64,000 nucleotides of DNA from Athripsodes cinereus. Lineage: Eukaryota; Arthropoda; Insecta; Trichoptera; Leptoceridae. The translations under genes were made by a program, and so were the position numbers. A model generated the notes under the pieces. It saw only the letters and a program-made list of their open reading frames with translations, ran no database searches and was not told where the DNA came from. Shown here piece by piece: positions 32,785-44,254 of this stretch (position 1 is the stretch's first letter; every line of letters starts with the position of its first letter). The stretch is taken from positions 33,307,542-33,371,541 of the forward strand of contig OX388305.1 of assembly GCA_947579605.1 (NCBI GenBank), given 5' to 3'.

Positions 32785-32990
32785 ATTATTTATTTATTTA
32801 CAGATATTTACGGCCTAAGCCTTTTACATGTTAAATCTCTGTAAACTTAGAATACATGTATAGAATGGATTTTTTTAAAAAAAAAGACAAAAAAATGAAT
32901 AATAAAAAACAGGAGTTGAAAAAACAATGTAACATTAGTTATGTATAAAATTAAAAAATAAAGTGTAAAATTGTCAAAAAATTTTCGTCA
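32785..32990 (-). mobile_element. Family B 3' end
   Basis: Plus strand TATTTATTTATTTACAGATA, TTTACGGCCTAAGCCTTTTA, CATGT, then about 150 bp of A-rich sequence. Orientation is set by the simple tract, which forms the 3' end on the minus strand. Confidence 0.5.
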
Positions 32991-33284
32991 AGATATTAAT
33001 AAAAGTAATCAAGTGGTATAAAAAATGACAAATATTAGAGATCAGTTAAAATTGAAATCATAAATTTAGGTCAAATGGTTGAAAGAGCAATTGAATAACA
33101 TACAAAAGTATTCACAATTACAAAGTCTCATGAAAAAATCTCACAAGAAACATCGAGTAATATAGATACAAAAAGAGAAAAGAAAACTGTTAGCAAAAAT
33201 ATCAGTGCTCTCACCGACCACATTACAAGTCATTATGCCAATTAAAAGATATACTAAATAAAACTAGGTAGACGAAAAAAGGCA

Positions 33285-33560
33285 ACTTCTTAAGAGAATC
33301 GGACAACAACGAGCTAACTGGATTGGCCACATGCAACATCAGGCACCCAGGACTACTCATCGCCATCGCGGAGGGTAAGACCGAGGGGACAAATGGCAGA
33401 GGCCGACCAAGAGACCAACTGAAGAGGGACATGAATTGTGGCTCATACGTAGAGCTGAAAAGACTGGCTGAGAATAGAGACGAATGGAGAAGAAAAACCA
33501 AACTCGTTGCAGACCAATCCAATGGATTGTAACTTATTATATATAAATAAAACTTTCATT
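33285..33560 (+). pseudogene. LINE C-terminal fragment (LAENxDEW type)
   Basis: From 33323: PGLLIAIAEGKTEGTNGRGR, PRDQLKRDMNCGSYVELKRL, AENRDEWRRKTKLVADQS, stop at 33530-33532. GRGRPR...LKRLAExRxEWRR is a typical LINE C-terminus. It is the longest copy of a family also seen at 23.85 and 24.95 kb. Upstream (33250-33320), GNFLRRIGQQRANWIGHMQ-like words continue in another frame. Confidence 0.7.
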
Positions 33561-34173
33561 CGTACTTTTTTGTGTTTTACCAGAAACGATGTACGACAAT
33601 GACATTTATGTTTGAATATGGAATACATTTGTTCAAAACTCAACCCGTACCTACTTCTAACGTCATCTAGTGACAAAGATCCGAAATACAACATAATTAT
33701 TGCTTAGGGTGACAAAAAGTGGATAGTATTTTGGATGATGGAGTCTTGATAGTAACATGTAGGAGATAATGTGTGCAGCGATCCAGTTATACGGGATGAC
33801 GAGGGGTAAGTGAAATGGAAAAATTTACATAAATTTTTATATAGCCGGTACATTACATATCTATAAAGGTTCATACATTTCATGAATTAAATTGGACGTA
33901 TACTTAACAGGAATGTAATGTACCTTTTTATTAATCTATGGACAAACACAAATTTTATTTTTCTACGAACTCGTATCCAAATATGCCGCTACTAGAAACA
34001 TGATATTATAAAATGTTTCTACAGCAGTGTAATTTAACATATCAGAAATAAAATATCACGTACTATATACTTCACAATTGGTTAATGAAAGTCCGATATA
34101 GAACCTATGTGTATAATAATATGTATAAATAAATACACGGAGCACGCATTGCAAAAGCATTTTCGTAGATATT
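33561..34173. other. AT-rich spacer, nothing recognised
   Basis: No coding or repeat signal seen. Confidence 0.4.
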
Positions 34174-34551
34174 TTAAGGAAGATGAAAGAAAAATAATAT
34201 GTGTACTTTCCTTTTTGACTCAACAAACAGCCCGCTTGAGGAATAAAGCTTAGAGCTTTTTTGTGAATTGGAAAGCTTTTTTATGACGGTATCAGGACAC
34301 TTTTGCAGGAGCATTGTATCGCTGCTACCGAGGGTCTTACCTACAATACCATGAAATTCAACAATGCCCACTTCACAGAAATTTTCCCCAAGTTTTCTCG
34401 TAATATCCACACACAAATATCTTACCCCGTTCACTTGTATGCGTAATTTCATATATCCGCTACAAATGAATTTGTATATTCTTTTTTCATTAAAACGAAC
34501 CTTTTTTTGGGTTTGGTTATTATGGATTTTATAAAATATCCCGTGGAGCAC
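34174..34551 (-). CDS. Unrecognised 125-codon open frame
   Basis: The frame from 34551 is uninterrupted and its middle has balanced codon use and a protein-like character: CSGYMKLRIQVNGVRYLCVD, ITRKLGENFCEVGIVEFHG, DTMLLQKCPDTVIKKLSN. No domain is recognised. Its first codons overlap the 5' end of a family A half-copy on the other strand, so the true start may be internal or absent. It could be a remnant of a transposon or an integrated gene, or chance. Confidence 0.25.
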   Translation of the reverse strand: MLHGIFYKIHNNQTQKKVRFNEKRIYKFICSGYMKLRIQVNGVRYLCVDITRKLGENFCEVGIVEFHGIVGKTLGSSDTMLLQKCPDTVIKKLSNSQKSSKLYSSSGLFVESKRKVHILFFFHLP

Positions 34552-34632
34552 CCAGTAAAAAATTGGTCTCCCACTCTTCTCCCTAAGTTTTTGAGTGTCC
34601 CGTAAGAGGCAGGTGTTTAGAAAAAAAATAAA
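34536..34632 (+). mobile_element. Family A 5' half-copy
   Basis: CCCGTGGAGCACCCAGTAAA, AATTGGTCTCCCACTC, TTTTTGAGTGTCCCGTAAGA and GGCAGGTGTTTAGAAAA match the first 90 bp of family A and then stop, which is unusual because most truncations here remove the 5' side. Confidence 0.65.
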
Positions 34633-34639
34633 CAGGTAG

Positions 34640-34780
34640 TTTCACAATTTGATGTAACTCCTGGCTTGAAGGTGCTGTAAAGCGATTGCGCTTGGCAATA
34701 AGGTGAGGTAGTAAAAGTAATTGTAAGTGTAATCGTTTGTAATCAATGTATAGTAAAGAATGAATAAATAAATAAAAGTC
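34640..34780 (+). mobile_element. LINE-type 3' tail (third type)
   Basis: TGGCTTGAAGGTGCTGTAAA, GCGATTGCGCTTGGCAATAA, GGTGAGG, then AGTAAAGAATGAATAAATAA. The layout (GCTTGGCAATAAGG, T-rich spacer, AATAAA tail) is that of a CR1/Jockey-type 3' UTR and differs from families B and C. Confidence 0.45.
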
Positions 34781-34837
34781 ATAAAACTGTTTATTGAAAT
34801 TAATTTGTCCTTAAGAATATACAGCTGCTTAACTATA

Positions 34838-35085
34838 GCGTCGCGATATATCCCACAAGTGGGGTAACCAGCAGATCAACCCCATGTAACAAACATGCAA
34901 ACCGTCCTCTCCATGCCAACAAAAAATAAGACATTCATAATGGGTGGCAAACTTCATCGCTAAATTTGAGATGTATTAAAAAGTCCTTATTTTTCGAACA
35001 CCTGCTTTTTACAGAACACACGAAAAATTGCGAAAATGAGTAGGAGACCAATTCTTTCTCGGGTTCTCCACGAAACAATATTTAT
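34838..35085 (-). mobile_element. Family A SINE-like copy, near full length
   Basis: Minus strand from TTCGTGGAGAACCCGAGAAA (about 35083) through the box B-like GTGTTCGAAAAAT, the internal stem AAGGACTT/AATGTCTT (partly broken) and the 3' end CCCCACTTGTGGGATATATC near 34850. Preceded on its 5' side by (AAAT)n. Confidence 0.7.
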
Positions 35086-35094
35086 TTATTTATT

Positions 35095-35195
35095 TATTAA
35101 CTCTCATCAGGCTGGCCCAGGATCCCGAGGAGTTTCTAGAGATGGTCGCCAACCTCCGTTAGGAGCGGCACAAAAAGAAGAAGAGGAGGAATAAT
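35095..35195 (+). pseudogene. LINE C-terminal stub
   Basis: RLAQDPEEFLEMVANLR with stop at 35160-35162, then GCGGCACAAAAAGAAGAAGA. The form LAxDRxxWxxMVANLRxERxxKKKK is a familiar LINE end. Only the last 18 codons and the tail remain. Confidence 0.55.
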
Positions 35196-35274
35196 CATAA
35201 ATTTTGAATGTCCATGCATGAAATATTTCCATTTGACAGTGGTCTGTTCTGAGGCAATATTCTTTAAAAATATA

Positions 35275-35475
35275 TACTTACTTACTTATGCAGCTATTCC
35301 TGTTCACTGCTGAACATAAGCCCCCCCCCATACATATGTCTCCAAACATCTCTGTCCTGGGCTTTCTGCAACCAGTCACCAGCGATTCTTCTGATGTCGT
35401 CAAACCAACGTGTTGGAGGTCTTCCTCCACTCCTTTGATCTTCACGAGGTCTCCACTACACTACCCTTAAAATAC
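35275..35475 (-). pseudogene. RTE-like LINE C-terminal fragment
   Basis: Minus strand reads GGRPPTRWFDDIRRIAGDWL, QKAQDRDVWRHMYGGGLMFS, SEQE and stop. RPPxRWxDDIxxxAGxxW...AQDRxxWR is the C-terminal signature of a widespread insect RTE-like LINE. The tail is (TAAG)n. The C9 run near 35322 may be slippage. Confidence 0.7.
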
Positions 35476-36649
35476 GAACAGAAACCAATGGTATGTAAAA
35501 ATATTCGAATCCATAACCTACGTAACTTGTAGATTCAACATTCACGGGTAAGTTTTTGTAAAACTTAAAGGTTTTCTTGAAAACTGTGTGTTTAAGAAAG
35601 CTAGTACATTATTACGTATAACATACATACATACACACATACGTAGACAGACCATAGGTACTATTATTATTTGTATTACATAGAGTAAGCAATCAACTTA
35701 ATGTTTGAAAGACTTGCCTATGTTTAGAAGCAGTACTGAGTATTATTATTTACAAAATTCGTTATCTTAACATCACAATGGATTTTATTACATTTGTTCA
35801 GATAATGCACCTCTCCGTTTCAAATTAAGAAAGCAACGAGATTAAACCTTCTTGGAACAAACTATTTTTTCTTCGCTGTCAGGTATTATATTATTCTCTT
35901 ATAGAAAAGTATGCGTATTGTAAAATATGTGTTTTGAATGAAATTCAGTGTAGGGAATACGAAATTTCGAGATGGTGTTACCACTATAATAATATTACAT
36001 ATATTAATGTTTGAACATAGAACAGCATACTAATTCATACTTCACTCGTTTTTACGAGTGCTTTGCTATAAATGGAACGGTGCAGACTAATTGCACCCTG
36101 AAAATAAAGGTTTCAGGTAGAATTTTTCTCTTTTCAGTATCTAACTATGTATTATATTTAGATGTGGCGTGTGTGTATGGAAATATGATTAAGAATGTCT
36201 TAAAATTAATAATGAATCTAATAATTACATACAAACTAATAAAGAAGCTTTAAATAATATATTGTGCAGAATTTTTGAAAATGATTTATTTCAGACCATG
36301 TATAGAAGATACGCTGTTTTTAATATCTTATTTGTTTATTGATTGTTTGCTTGTTGATAAAAGTCGACTTGCGACTTACGGTGATTGTATTGAGCATCTT
36401 TTATATTATAGCCAAAATAGCTTAAACGTGTCGGTAATATAAGTATGATCAATTAACTATTACACATTGAAAAATTGTATGTTCAGTTAAAAATAAACAC
36501 TTCCAAGTAAGAATAAGTATCTTCTATATTTGTAGGAGAATTTTACGTTTAATAGGTAGGTACTAGTATATGATAAACTTAACACCATTGTTGGAAAAGA
36601 CGATGAAATAAAAATGGTAGAATGGAGGAAAATAATATAATTTCATGAA
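35476..36649. other. AT-rich spacer, nothing recognised
   Basis: No coding or repeat signal seen beyond short simple repeats (ACATACATACAT near 35620-35645). Confidence 0.4.
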
Positions 36650-37150
36650 GTATCAAATTCGTGGATACAATTTTCACATTGAAAAGTAAGTTTTTCGCAC
36701 AGCGATCTACCCGTGTGGGACAACGACTCATTTTCCAGCACATTAAAAATAACGACTTGCCGGAAAAATTCAATATTAATATCGAGGTGGAGGCGGGGTA
36801 AGGAGGCATCCGCAGTGCGCCACCCCCCGCGCCCCCTGCGGGCGACCAATGGCGGCTCGGGGGCCCAGCCGCATAACAGATACGATATGAGGAATTTATG
36901 GATGTAATAAAACCCCGGTACATGATTGGAGGAGAGTATAGCCGGCCTTATGGAAGTACATCGCTTTCCCTTATGTTCATATCTCTTCGCTTGTGTATGT
37001 GAGGAGGTGAAAAACATCGGGTGGTGCGGGGCCTGGGAGAGGGTTGAGGGAGTATAAACCGAGGGGGTGGGTATTTTTACGAAAAGTATTTTTTTATTGC
37101 CTCCAAAGAAGGGGAAAATAATATAAAAAAACTCCGCGTAGACCGGTAAA
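36650..37150. promoter_or_regulatory. GC-rich island in AT-rich DNA, possible promoter or enhancer
   Basis: At 36785-36875 the composition flips to GC-rich with many CpGs and C-runs. It holds a CCAAT box directly joined to ATGGCGGC (GACCAATGGCGGCTCGGG, a YY1-like word) and a GGGTAAG that could be a splice donor. Open frames overlap on both strands (36643-37017 minus, 36713-36907 plus) without similarity to known proteins. It is the strongest compositional anomaly in the window. Promoter or first exon function is inference; a GC-rich repeat is the alternative. Confidence 0.3.
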
Positions 37151-37633
37151 ATTTTATATGATAGTTTTTGCTATGGCAATACTTTTACCCTTTAGGCTTA
37201 AGGATTGTTTTTAGTTTCCCCTTTGTTTCACTGTGATCCACGACCTGAGGATTTACATTTAAAATATTACATATTCCTCTACCTCATACCTTTATTTCAG
37301 AACAGACCTACCTACATACCTACCTACCTACTCAAAAGTAATATTAACTCCAAACCTTTTTCGTATGAATTCGTTGATAAAAAATACTTGTGTTTATGTT
37401 TATGGTAAACAATAATATATTCAGAGAGGCACTTATATAGAATAATACCTTTCCAAGATTTATTTCTTTTTTATTTTGCAGATAAATACGTACATTGTAC
37501 TGTACCAGATAAGCTAGTTGCGAACCAATTAAAGCAAACATATTGTATACTATATAAATACTCTATAAATAATAGAACAGCCGATACTTCAGTTAAGTAA
37601 GTAAGAACAATATATTCTACTACTAATTCTACT
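37151..37633. other. AT-rich spacer with TACC repeats
   Basis: A (CTAC)n tract is at about 37308-37333; nothing else recognised. Confidence 0.4.
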
Positions 37634-37880
37634 ATACCATCACGGCATGTCCCACAAGTGGGGTAGCCAGCATACCAGCTGCATGTAGTAAACATGTAAG
37701 CTGTCTTCTCTGTGCCAACCAAACATTAAGACATTCATGATGGTTGGCAAACCTCATCCATGAATTTGAGACGAAAAGTGTCTTTATTTTTTCATTTAAC
37801 ACCTGCCTTTTACAGGACACTTGAAAACTTATTGGCAAGAGTGAGAGACCAATTCTTCGCCGGGTGCTCCACGTCGTAAT
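37634..37880 (-). mobile_element. Family A SINE-like copy, full length
   Basis: Minus strand from ACGTGGAGCACCCGGCGAAG (about 37873) through AATTGGTCTCTCACTC, AAAGGCAGGTGTT, the internal stem, GATGAGGTTTGCCAACCATC, ACAGCTTACATGTTTACTAC and CCCCACTTGTGGGACATGCC to GTGATGGTA at about 37636. It is among the best preserved copies. No convincing target duplication. Confidence 0.75.
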
Positions 37881-40800
37881 AATATATATTATACCTTTAT
37901 TTAAATAATCAGATTAGAAAGAAAGGTTTATAATGAAGAAATTTTAATAAGACTAATGTAATCTGGAAATCTAATATAATGCATATATGCTAAACATTTT
38001 AAAGTTTTAATGAGCATTTTAAAGACACCTTTATTCCAGAGAAGGAACAAGTATCTCTAAATATAGTATTATTTTGTACATTCATGAAAATGCTATTTCT
38101 TTGGTAGTGAGCTACTACAATGACTAAAATGAGTTAGTATAAATAGTAACACAAATGATAGCATTTTCAATCATATAGTGGGTGATCATTACATTCTTAT
38201 AACACACAATTCAATCGTCAAACAACAATGTTTGGTGGATATAAAAATACTCTATTTTCTAGTGTGTAAGTTCCTATAGTTATCAAAATTTGTCTAACCA
38301 CTGCGTGTGGTACATAATATTACTATCAGTTCATGTACTCGTATTGTGGTTAGACATTAGTCTTTTTTCTCCACGTGGACGTGTCTATTGATATCTACGC
38401 TAAGTATTCAATCGTAGAGATATTATTTATGTATGTAAAGCTAACATTATTCATTGTTTCCACGTGGCAAATATATTGGTATTATTATTATTTATCAACT
38501 ACCATTTCATGTCTCTTTGAAGCCACCACCAAAATCGCTTATGTGATGGAAAATAAAGAAGAGATCTGGATTGACATTCGATATTACTTGGAGCGTAAAT
38601 GTTTTGTTAAGGACAGCCGTTCAATTCTTGAACATTTTTTCAATTATATGCTGGTCTGAACAGGTAAAAGTTTAAAGGTGAATAAATATGGAAGGGCGCT
38701 ATGCAGGGGATAACGATGGAATCAAAAGGTATCAGAGAAACTATTTGCTTGTGGATTTTATGTCAAATGCAGTAAACTTACTTCCTTACTACATACTTAT
38801 TTACCGTGATGTTTCTATTGTTTCTTTCTATTTTATATTCTTCATGGCTGATATTTGAAAATGTTATTAAACCTGTGAGTGTATTGTATAGTTTAATAAT
38901 TATTTTGATGGACAAAGTTAAAGAAGTAAGTTCAAGAGCTTACTCATCTTAAGCTCAAAATAAAGCAAAGATTTGGGTGTAGCTCTGAATCCATTTAATA
39001 AGTAATGGAATTATTTAAGTATAACCTACATACAATAAACAATAATTATGTAAATATGTAGATGTCATAATTTATTAATTCAGTTTATCAATACTGTGAA
39101 AGTTGTATGTGTAACGTGGCATGTGTTTATGTTGACAAAATATTTTCCATTAGCTGTGTGGATAAAAGAGATTTTATTTTATTACGCATCCCTTATTAAA
39201 AGTTGTTTGTAAATGTATCCGAGCTTCTGATAGTATCATACATTATTATTAACTAATGCGAGTATAACTGGGGAGAGGAATCTAATCAACAAATTTACGT
39301 GGTTTAATATAAAAAGGTATCTTCATTTTCTTTTCTCCTCCCTTCATATTCTAGACAATATCAGAGATTTCTGTTCGTTATCGAGACATGCGAAATTGGA
39401 ATTTTATTTGTATGTTTCTGGCTTCACCGATGGAGAAAATTCAGTGAACATCGCTAATGGAAGGTATTGATTCTGAGAAACTTATGATTACACAACCACC
39501 CTAAGCTATATAATATGTGCTCGTGTAAGAAACATACAAACACAAAAGGATTTTTCTATATTATTTCTTTAACAAAGTAAATAAAAGGTGCTCAAAAAAT
39601 CATTCAGCCTTTTACATCATTTTTATTGACTCGATAACAATGTCCTATACTAAAATAATTTTACCCATATTCAAATAAATAGAAAAATGCAATAAATAAT
39701 AAACAAATTTAAGTTTGACGGTATTTGGTTTATCTTACCTACAATTTAATTTATATTCTTTTCAAACTGCACATAGTTACATTATTGATTATTGTAGTTC
39801 TTTATATTCTATGATAACAATCATGTTGTTTATTCACTGAATGACAGTTCAATGCTTGTGGAAATTGTAACTTTTATCTCGTTTAAAATTTAGCTATTTT
39901 TATACAACTTTGAATGAGAACAAGACATTTTTAGGATGATTTAAATTTAATATTGTTTTCAAATACATATTCAATCCTAAAAAAAAATATTTCATTTAAT
40001 ATTTAGATTCAGGGACGTTGTGGAAAACATGATGTACCAAGTAGATTAAACTTTAATATTGTACATAATATATTAAGCAGGCTATATTTAACTAAGTGTT
40101 ATACACCTATTCAAGATCTTTGCATATTTCTACCCACAAGCCCTAATTATTCGTCTTTTGTTTAATTTTCATTAAACAAAACAGACTGTATGTGAGGTTT
40201 CTCGTTAAGTTTCTCTCAAGATAGTTTCTTGTTTTATTTATTTCCAGTAAGTTGAACACCATCTAGAGTAACACGAAATAGAGAAGTTATATAGGACGCC
40301 TCGAGGCTGTTTCTCTTCTAATATAGGTATATCAGCAACACTATGTACACTATTCGCATATTATCACTATGCCATCTATATACCAATTCATTTTACCAAC
40401 TCTTATTAACTATGTAATGGTGGTTATACTTATTTCAGATCAGAAAAACTTGATATACTACGAAGGCTTTGGAATAACATACGTGATCTTGAAATCAAAA
40501 TACTATAGTACATTCATATACCGAGAATATTTATTTATTTATTTATAATTTCATATATAGTACAAGACCATTAAACATATGTAAAAAAATTATAAACAGT
40601 TCGATGCAATGAACATCAATCTTTAATCAATATTACGAATTATGTACACAAAAAAAGCTTTCACCATCACCTTTCTGAGGTAGGTATTTACTCATTAAGG
40701 CAATTATTTCTACCGTTGCATACACTTTTTTAGTAGGAGTTTTAGATCAGATAAAATTAAATTGTAATAATTTTTTTAGTATGATAGATATACAATTAAA

Positions 40801-40949
40801 TAATTTTTTCGTGCATGTTAGTTTATAATTAGTTGAAGAGAGATTGATTATGTACATCAATTTTTTGTACATATATTTAAAAAGATAATGTAAAAAATAT
40901 ATCCATGTATGGTTTGGCAATATTTCTTTGAGTATTTATTTCCTTACAC
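37881..40949. other. 3 kb AT-rich spacer, no gene recognised
   Basis: A 94-codon frame (38375-38659) ends with ATTKIAYVMENKEEIWIDIR but has no similarity I can name. Short repeats include CCACGTGG words at 38371 and 38459 and a family C-free T/A background. No TIRs or LINE ends found. Confidence 0.4.
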
Positions 40950-41358
40950 ATCATCATCATCAACACCGCCCTCAACGCCCCCCCCCCCCCCCGGGAGCAC
41001 AGGGCAGAAACCAGCCTCCTCCATTCAGAGCGTCTCTGTGCCAATTGCGTCACCTCTTTCCACGACATTCCATGCGCTCTGATATCGTTGTCATAGGAAC
41101 GGTGTATTGTGAAAGAGGGACGCCCGGGCCGACGGAACCCCTGCGGACGGAAGAACAGTGCTCTTTTTGGTCAACTATCATTAGGCATTCTTAAAACATG
41201 TTCCAGCCAGGATCATCGTCTCTCCTGTATTACGGAGATTACAGGTCTCTGCTGGGTGCGCCGGCGCACAGCATCATTTGTAACATGTTCATACCATCTG
41301 ACATCCAAAATCCTTTTAAGACACTTGTTTTCAAAGCTTTGTATCTTCCGCTCTTACA
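40950..41358 (-). pseudogene. RTE-like LINE 3' fragment with poly(C) lesion
   Basis: Minus strand matches the 26.3-27.3 kb element from the KIQSFENKCLKRILDVRW block (about 41350) to WRRLVSALCSR, with a frameshift near 41210 and a stop change (GHVLRMPNDS appears as EHVLRMPNDS). The codons SREER before the stop are replaced by a C15 run (40978-40992). The (GAT)n tail is at 40950-40970. Confidence 0.7.
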
Positions 41359-42204
41359 CATACGTCCATGAAAAGTAGAATAAAAATATGATAAGCTTTT
41401 TTTGAGGAATTCATTTCATACACTTACAAGCATCTAATGTAATTTCTCTAACAAACACTTCTAGAGCCATTAGTAAATAATGGAAACACTGTGAGCATTG
41501 TCCCTGCACTGAAGTATTGAATATAATATTATGTATGTACTATATCTACTACATTATTATGTTTGTATGAGCTCCTTAAGGAGAAGTTGGGGGTAGGTAT
41601 TATATATGTTGGGATGTCTAGTGAGTGTCCAGTGTTGAGAGATAGACCCTGGGGACAGTTGGAGTGAGAGAAAGCGGGGAGAATATTGTAGTGGAGACTG
41701 GGAGGAATAATATGGGAGAAGAGTTGGTTCTTTAGATGTGAAGATAAGATTTTTCACTGTACACATCTTCAATATAATAAAATATATAGAAAGGAAATTG
41801 AAAGATTATGATTGAAACTGTAATCTATTTCATATTTTATAAGTATAATTTTTTTTAACTTTCAAACTATAAGAATAATAAAGTACTCTGTACTTTACGA
41901 GATTTAAATTTACGAAATTAGTAAGATACATAGATACACCTACCATTTTTCAATATTTGTCATTTTTGACCGTTCAGTGAAACCAGAAACCGTAATCAAT
42001 CATAACGATTGCGTTTGGTGAATTTATATTTTCAGAAAAAAATATTTTAGTATACACTATACTTACTTACGAACAACTAATTATACGAGTATATCAACAT
42101 TATTTGAATAAAATACATATAATACCGCTACATATGTACTTTAACTTAGTTGATTTCATGAAGAAAAATGTCTTAGTATTTGAGTAATCTTCATAATACG
42201 ATTT
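41359..42204. other. Spacer, nothing recognised
   Basis: A purine-rich stretch at about 41580-41740 is the only feature; no coding similarity. Confidence 0.4.
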
Positions 42205-42260
42205 TTTATTTATTTACAAATCCACGGCGTGAGCCTTTTACATGTTTGAAAATATACAAA
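42205..42260 (-). mobile_element. Family B 3' tail
   Basis: TTTTTTATTTATTTACAAAT, CCACGGCGTGAGCCTTTTAC, ATGT on the plus strand; the same signature and orientation as at 32.79 and 56.27 kb. Confidence 0.5.
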
Positions 42261-42952
42261 AAAAAACATACAAATCAAATTTCTCATTTTTCGAATATTA
42301 CATCGATTTTATTGAATATTGTATGTTTTTTGTTCAAATTAATTTTATGATCTTCTTGTGACAAAGACGCACTGAGACGCTACTTTTTTGTTGTAAGTAC
42401 TTATATAATATGGACATTTCTAGATTACTAAGCTTTTTGAGAATAATAGAAATAATTATTATGGTTGCAATTCTTATGTAATGAAATACAATGCAGTGTA
42501 AGCAAATGTGTTTTCAGAAGTATGGTACCTACATAATTCTGATAATATACTTATAATATATTATGGATAAGATTGTTATATTATTATAGGTGTGTGTATT
42601 GTTGGAGTAAGAAGGAGTTGATGGTAAAGAAAGGGAGAAGGGTGAGAAGAGAGAGAGAGAGAGATAGAGGGACTACTTCTATACACTCACTACATATTAT
42701 TATTATTACTATTATGCTACGTCCTAAGGAGAGTTGCTTATTCTATCAACTTACTGTTACTACTAACACACACCAATGGTCACTTCTACAATATTCAACG
42801 TGTGAAGATTTCCTCAATATGTTGGCTATGTGGTTCTGATTTGGCAATATATTATAATTACCTGATAACAAATTATTCACCGTGGATTTACAGTTTTTGG
42901 CAGAATATGTTAAACATTTTTCTATAGCGTGTTGAGAAATTTCATATTAAGT
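42261..42952. other. AT-rich spacer with (GA)n
   Basis: A (GA)n run lies at about 42645-42663. No gene recognised. Confidence 0.4.
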
Positions 42953-43116
42953 AATAATTTATAAATAATTAAAAACACTGTTATATTTTCACTATATTTA
43001 TTTAAACTCTAAGGTTTTCTTGAGAATGCCATGAATCATTGAAGTGGGCGAGAACGTTAGAATTTAAATAAATATAGTGAAAATATAACAGTGTTTTTAA
43101 TTATTTATAAATTATT
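42953..43116. repeat. Perfect 54 bp inverted repeat (foldback)
   Basis: 42953-43006 is the exact reverse complement of 43063-43116; the pairing continues one base further at 42952/43117. The 56 nt spacer (43007-43062) is less AT-rich than the arms. There is no target duplication and no coding capacity. Perfect identity implies recent origin or continuing gene conversion. It could be a foldback element, an inverted duplication made during repair, or a hairpin RNA source. Confidence 0.95.
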
Positions 43117-44254
43117 AAATTGAAATATGCTTAGATTGGAGAAGATTTTGAAATAGTTTGATATATAATTTTGTTAGCCAAAGATATGTTGAAGCGTGTC
43201 AAATAGAAATGTGCTATTTACACTTTTTAACTTTAAACGTATGTATGTGTATTTATGTGCCTGTATACGTATGTATATTGTATACATTGACTCACATTCC
43301 ATGTATAACACAAATTTGGTTTTCTGTTTGCTGTTTGGTCATCTGTTTTTCTTAAGTTTAATGGTATAAATTATTTTGTTAAAATTATCACTGTTGTGTT
43401 TGTAAATGTTATGTATATGTTTTTTGACGTGTAATAGGCTTATGGCGTGAATTTTTGTAATAATGTTAATAATACCGATCAGTCCATCTAAGAGTGCGAG
43501 AAATATAAAGGCAATAGATGGATTGATATCTTTCAAATATCAAATAAGGTGTAGAAATAAGGTTGTATTTGTATTTATAACAAAACCCAGATACATCAAC
43601 GAAGGAAAATTGTCATCAGTAGGTACCGAACATACAAAATTATTTTAATGTTATGGGCAACGTACCTTATTCAAATAGGAATATATTTTCACTGATTCAT
43701 TGGACTTAAATGATGTGTATTGTGAATTGACAACTTAGAAGAATGATTTCTGATTTTAAACCGTTGTATATTTGCGAATGAGTTGAATTAGTTGGTGTGA
43801 TTTTATTCAATCTCTGGTCATTCTCCCTCCCAGCGGTACCTTATACTTAGTGCCCAACCACTCTACTATGTCAATACCATACATACTTCCTTGTCGGACT
43901 TAGATTATTTAGAAAGCTCTCTAATGTTCATATAACAAGTTTCCCGTATACCTATCTCTCATACATTTTCTTACACCATTCCTCCTCTTCTGGCACGCTG
44001 TCTCTTTACTCCCGTCTCTCTTCCACTTAAGCTTTTGTTGATTTGTAGTCGTTAATTGTTATTCTGTGTTTTATTCCTCAGCTTTTCTTCATATATTATT
44101 ATTATCATCCATCCTGTTGTGATATTTGATACTATTGTATTGTATTGTATATTTTTATGACGCAAACTATCATCAACTTCCAATACTAAATGTTCATACA
44201 TTTTACTCAAACTATTCTGTGTGTCATCCTGAGTAAACTTACATAATTAAAATT
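43117..44254. other. Spacer, one family B-like tail
   Basis: Near 43420-43455 GACGTGTAATAGGCTTATGG and CGTGAATTTT look like a family B tail on the plus strand. 43810-44060 is pyrimidine-rich. No gene recognised. Confidence 0.4.

Noticed and set aside
34690..34712. TGAGGTAGTA resembling the start of let-7
   Set aside because: Only ten bases match, no pairing arm is present, and the sequence lies in a LINE-type 3' tail (GCTTGGCAATAAGGTGAGG).
36643..37017. 124-codon minus-strand frame across the GC island as a gene
   Set aside because: GC-rich DNA lacks stop codons by composition; frames are open on both strands at once and neither resembles a protein.
38375..38659. 94-codon frame as a host gene
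   Set aside because: No recognisable domain, AT-biased codons in its first half and no supporting context; chance is sufficient.
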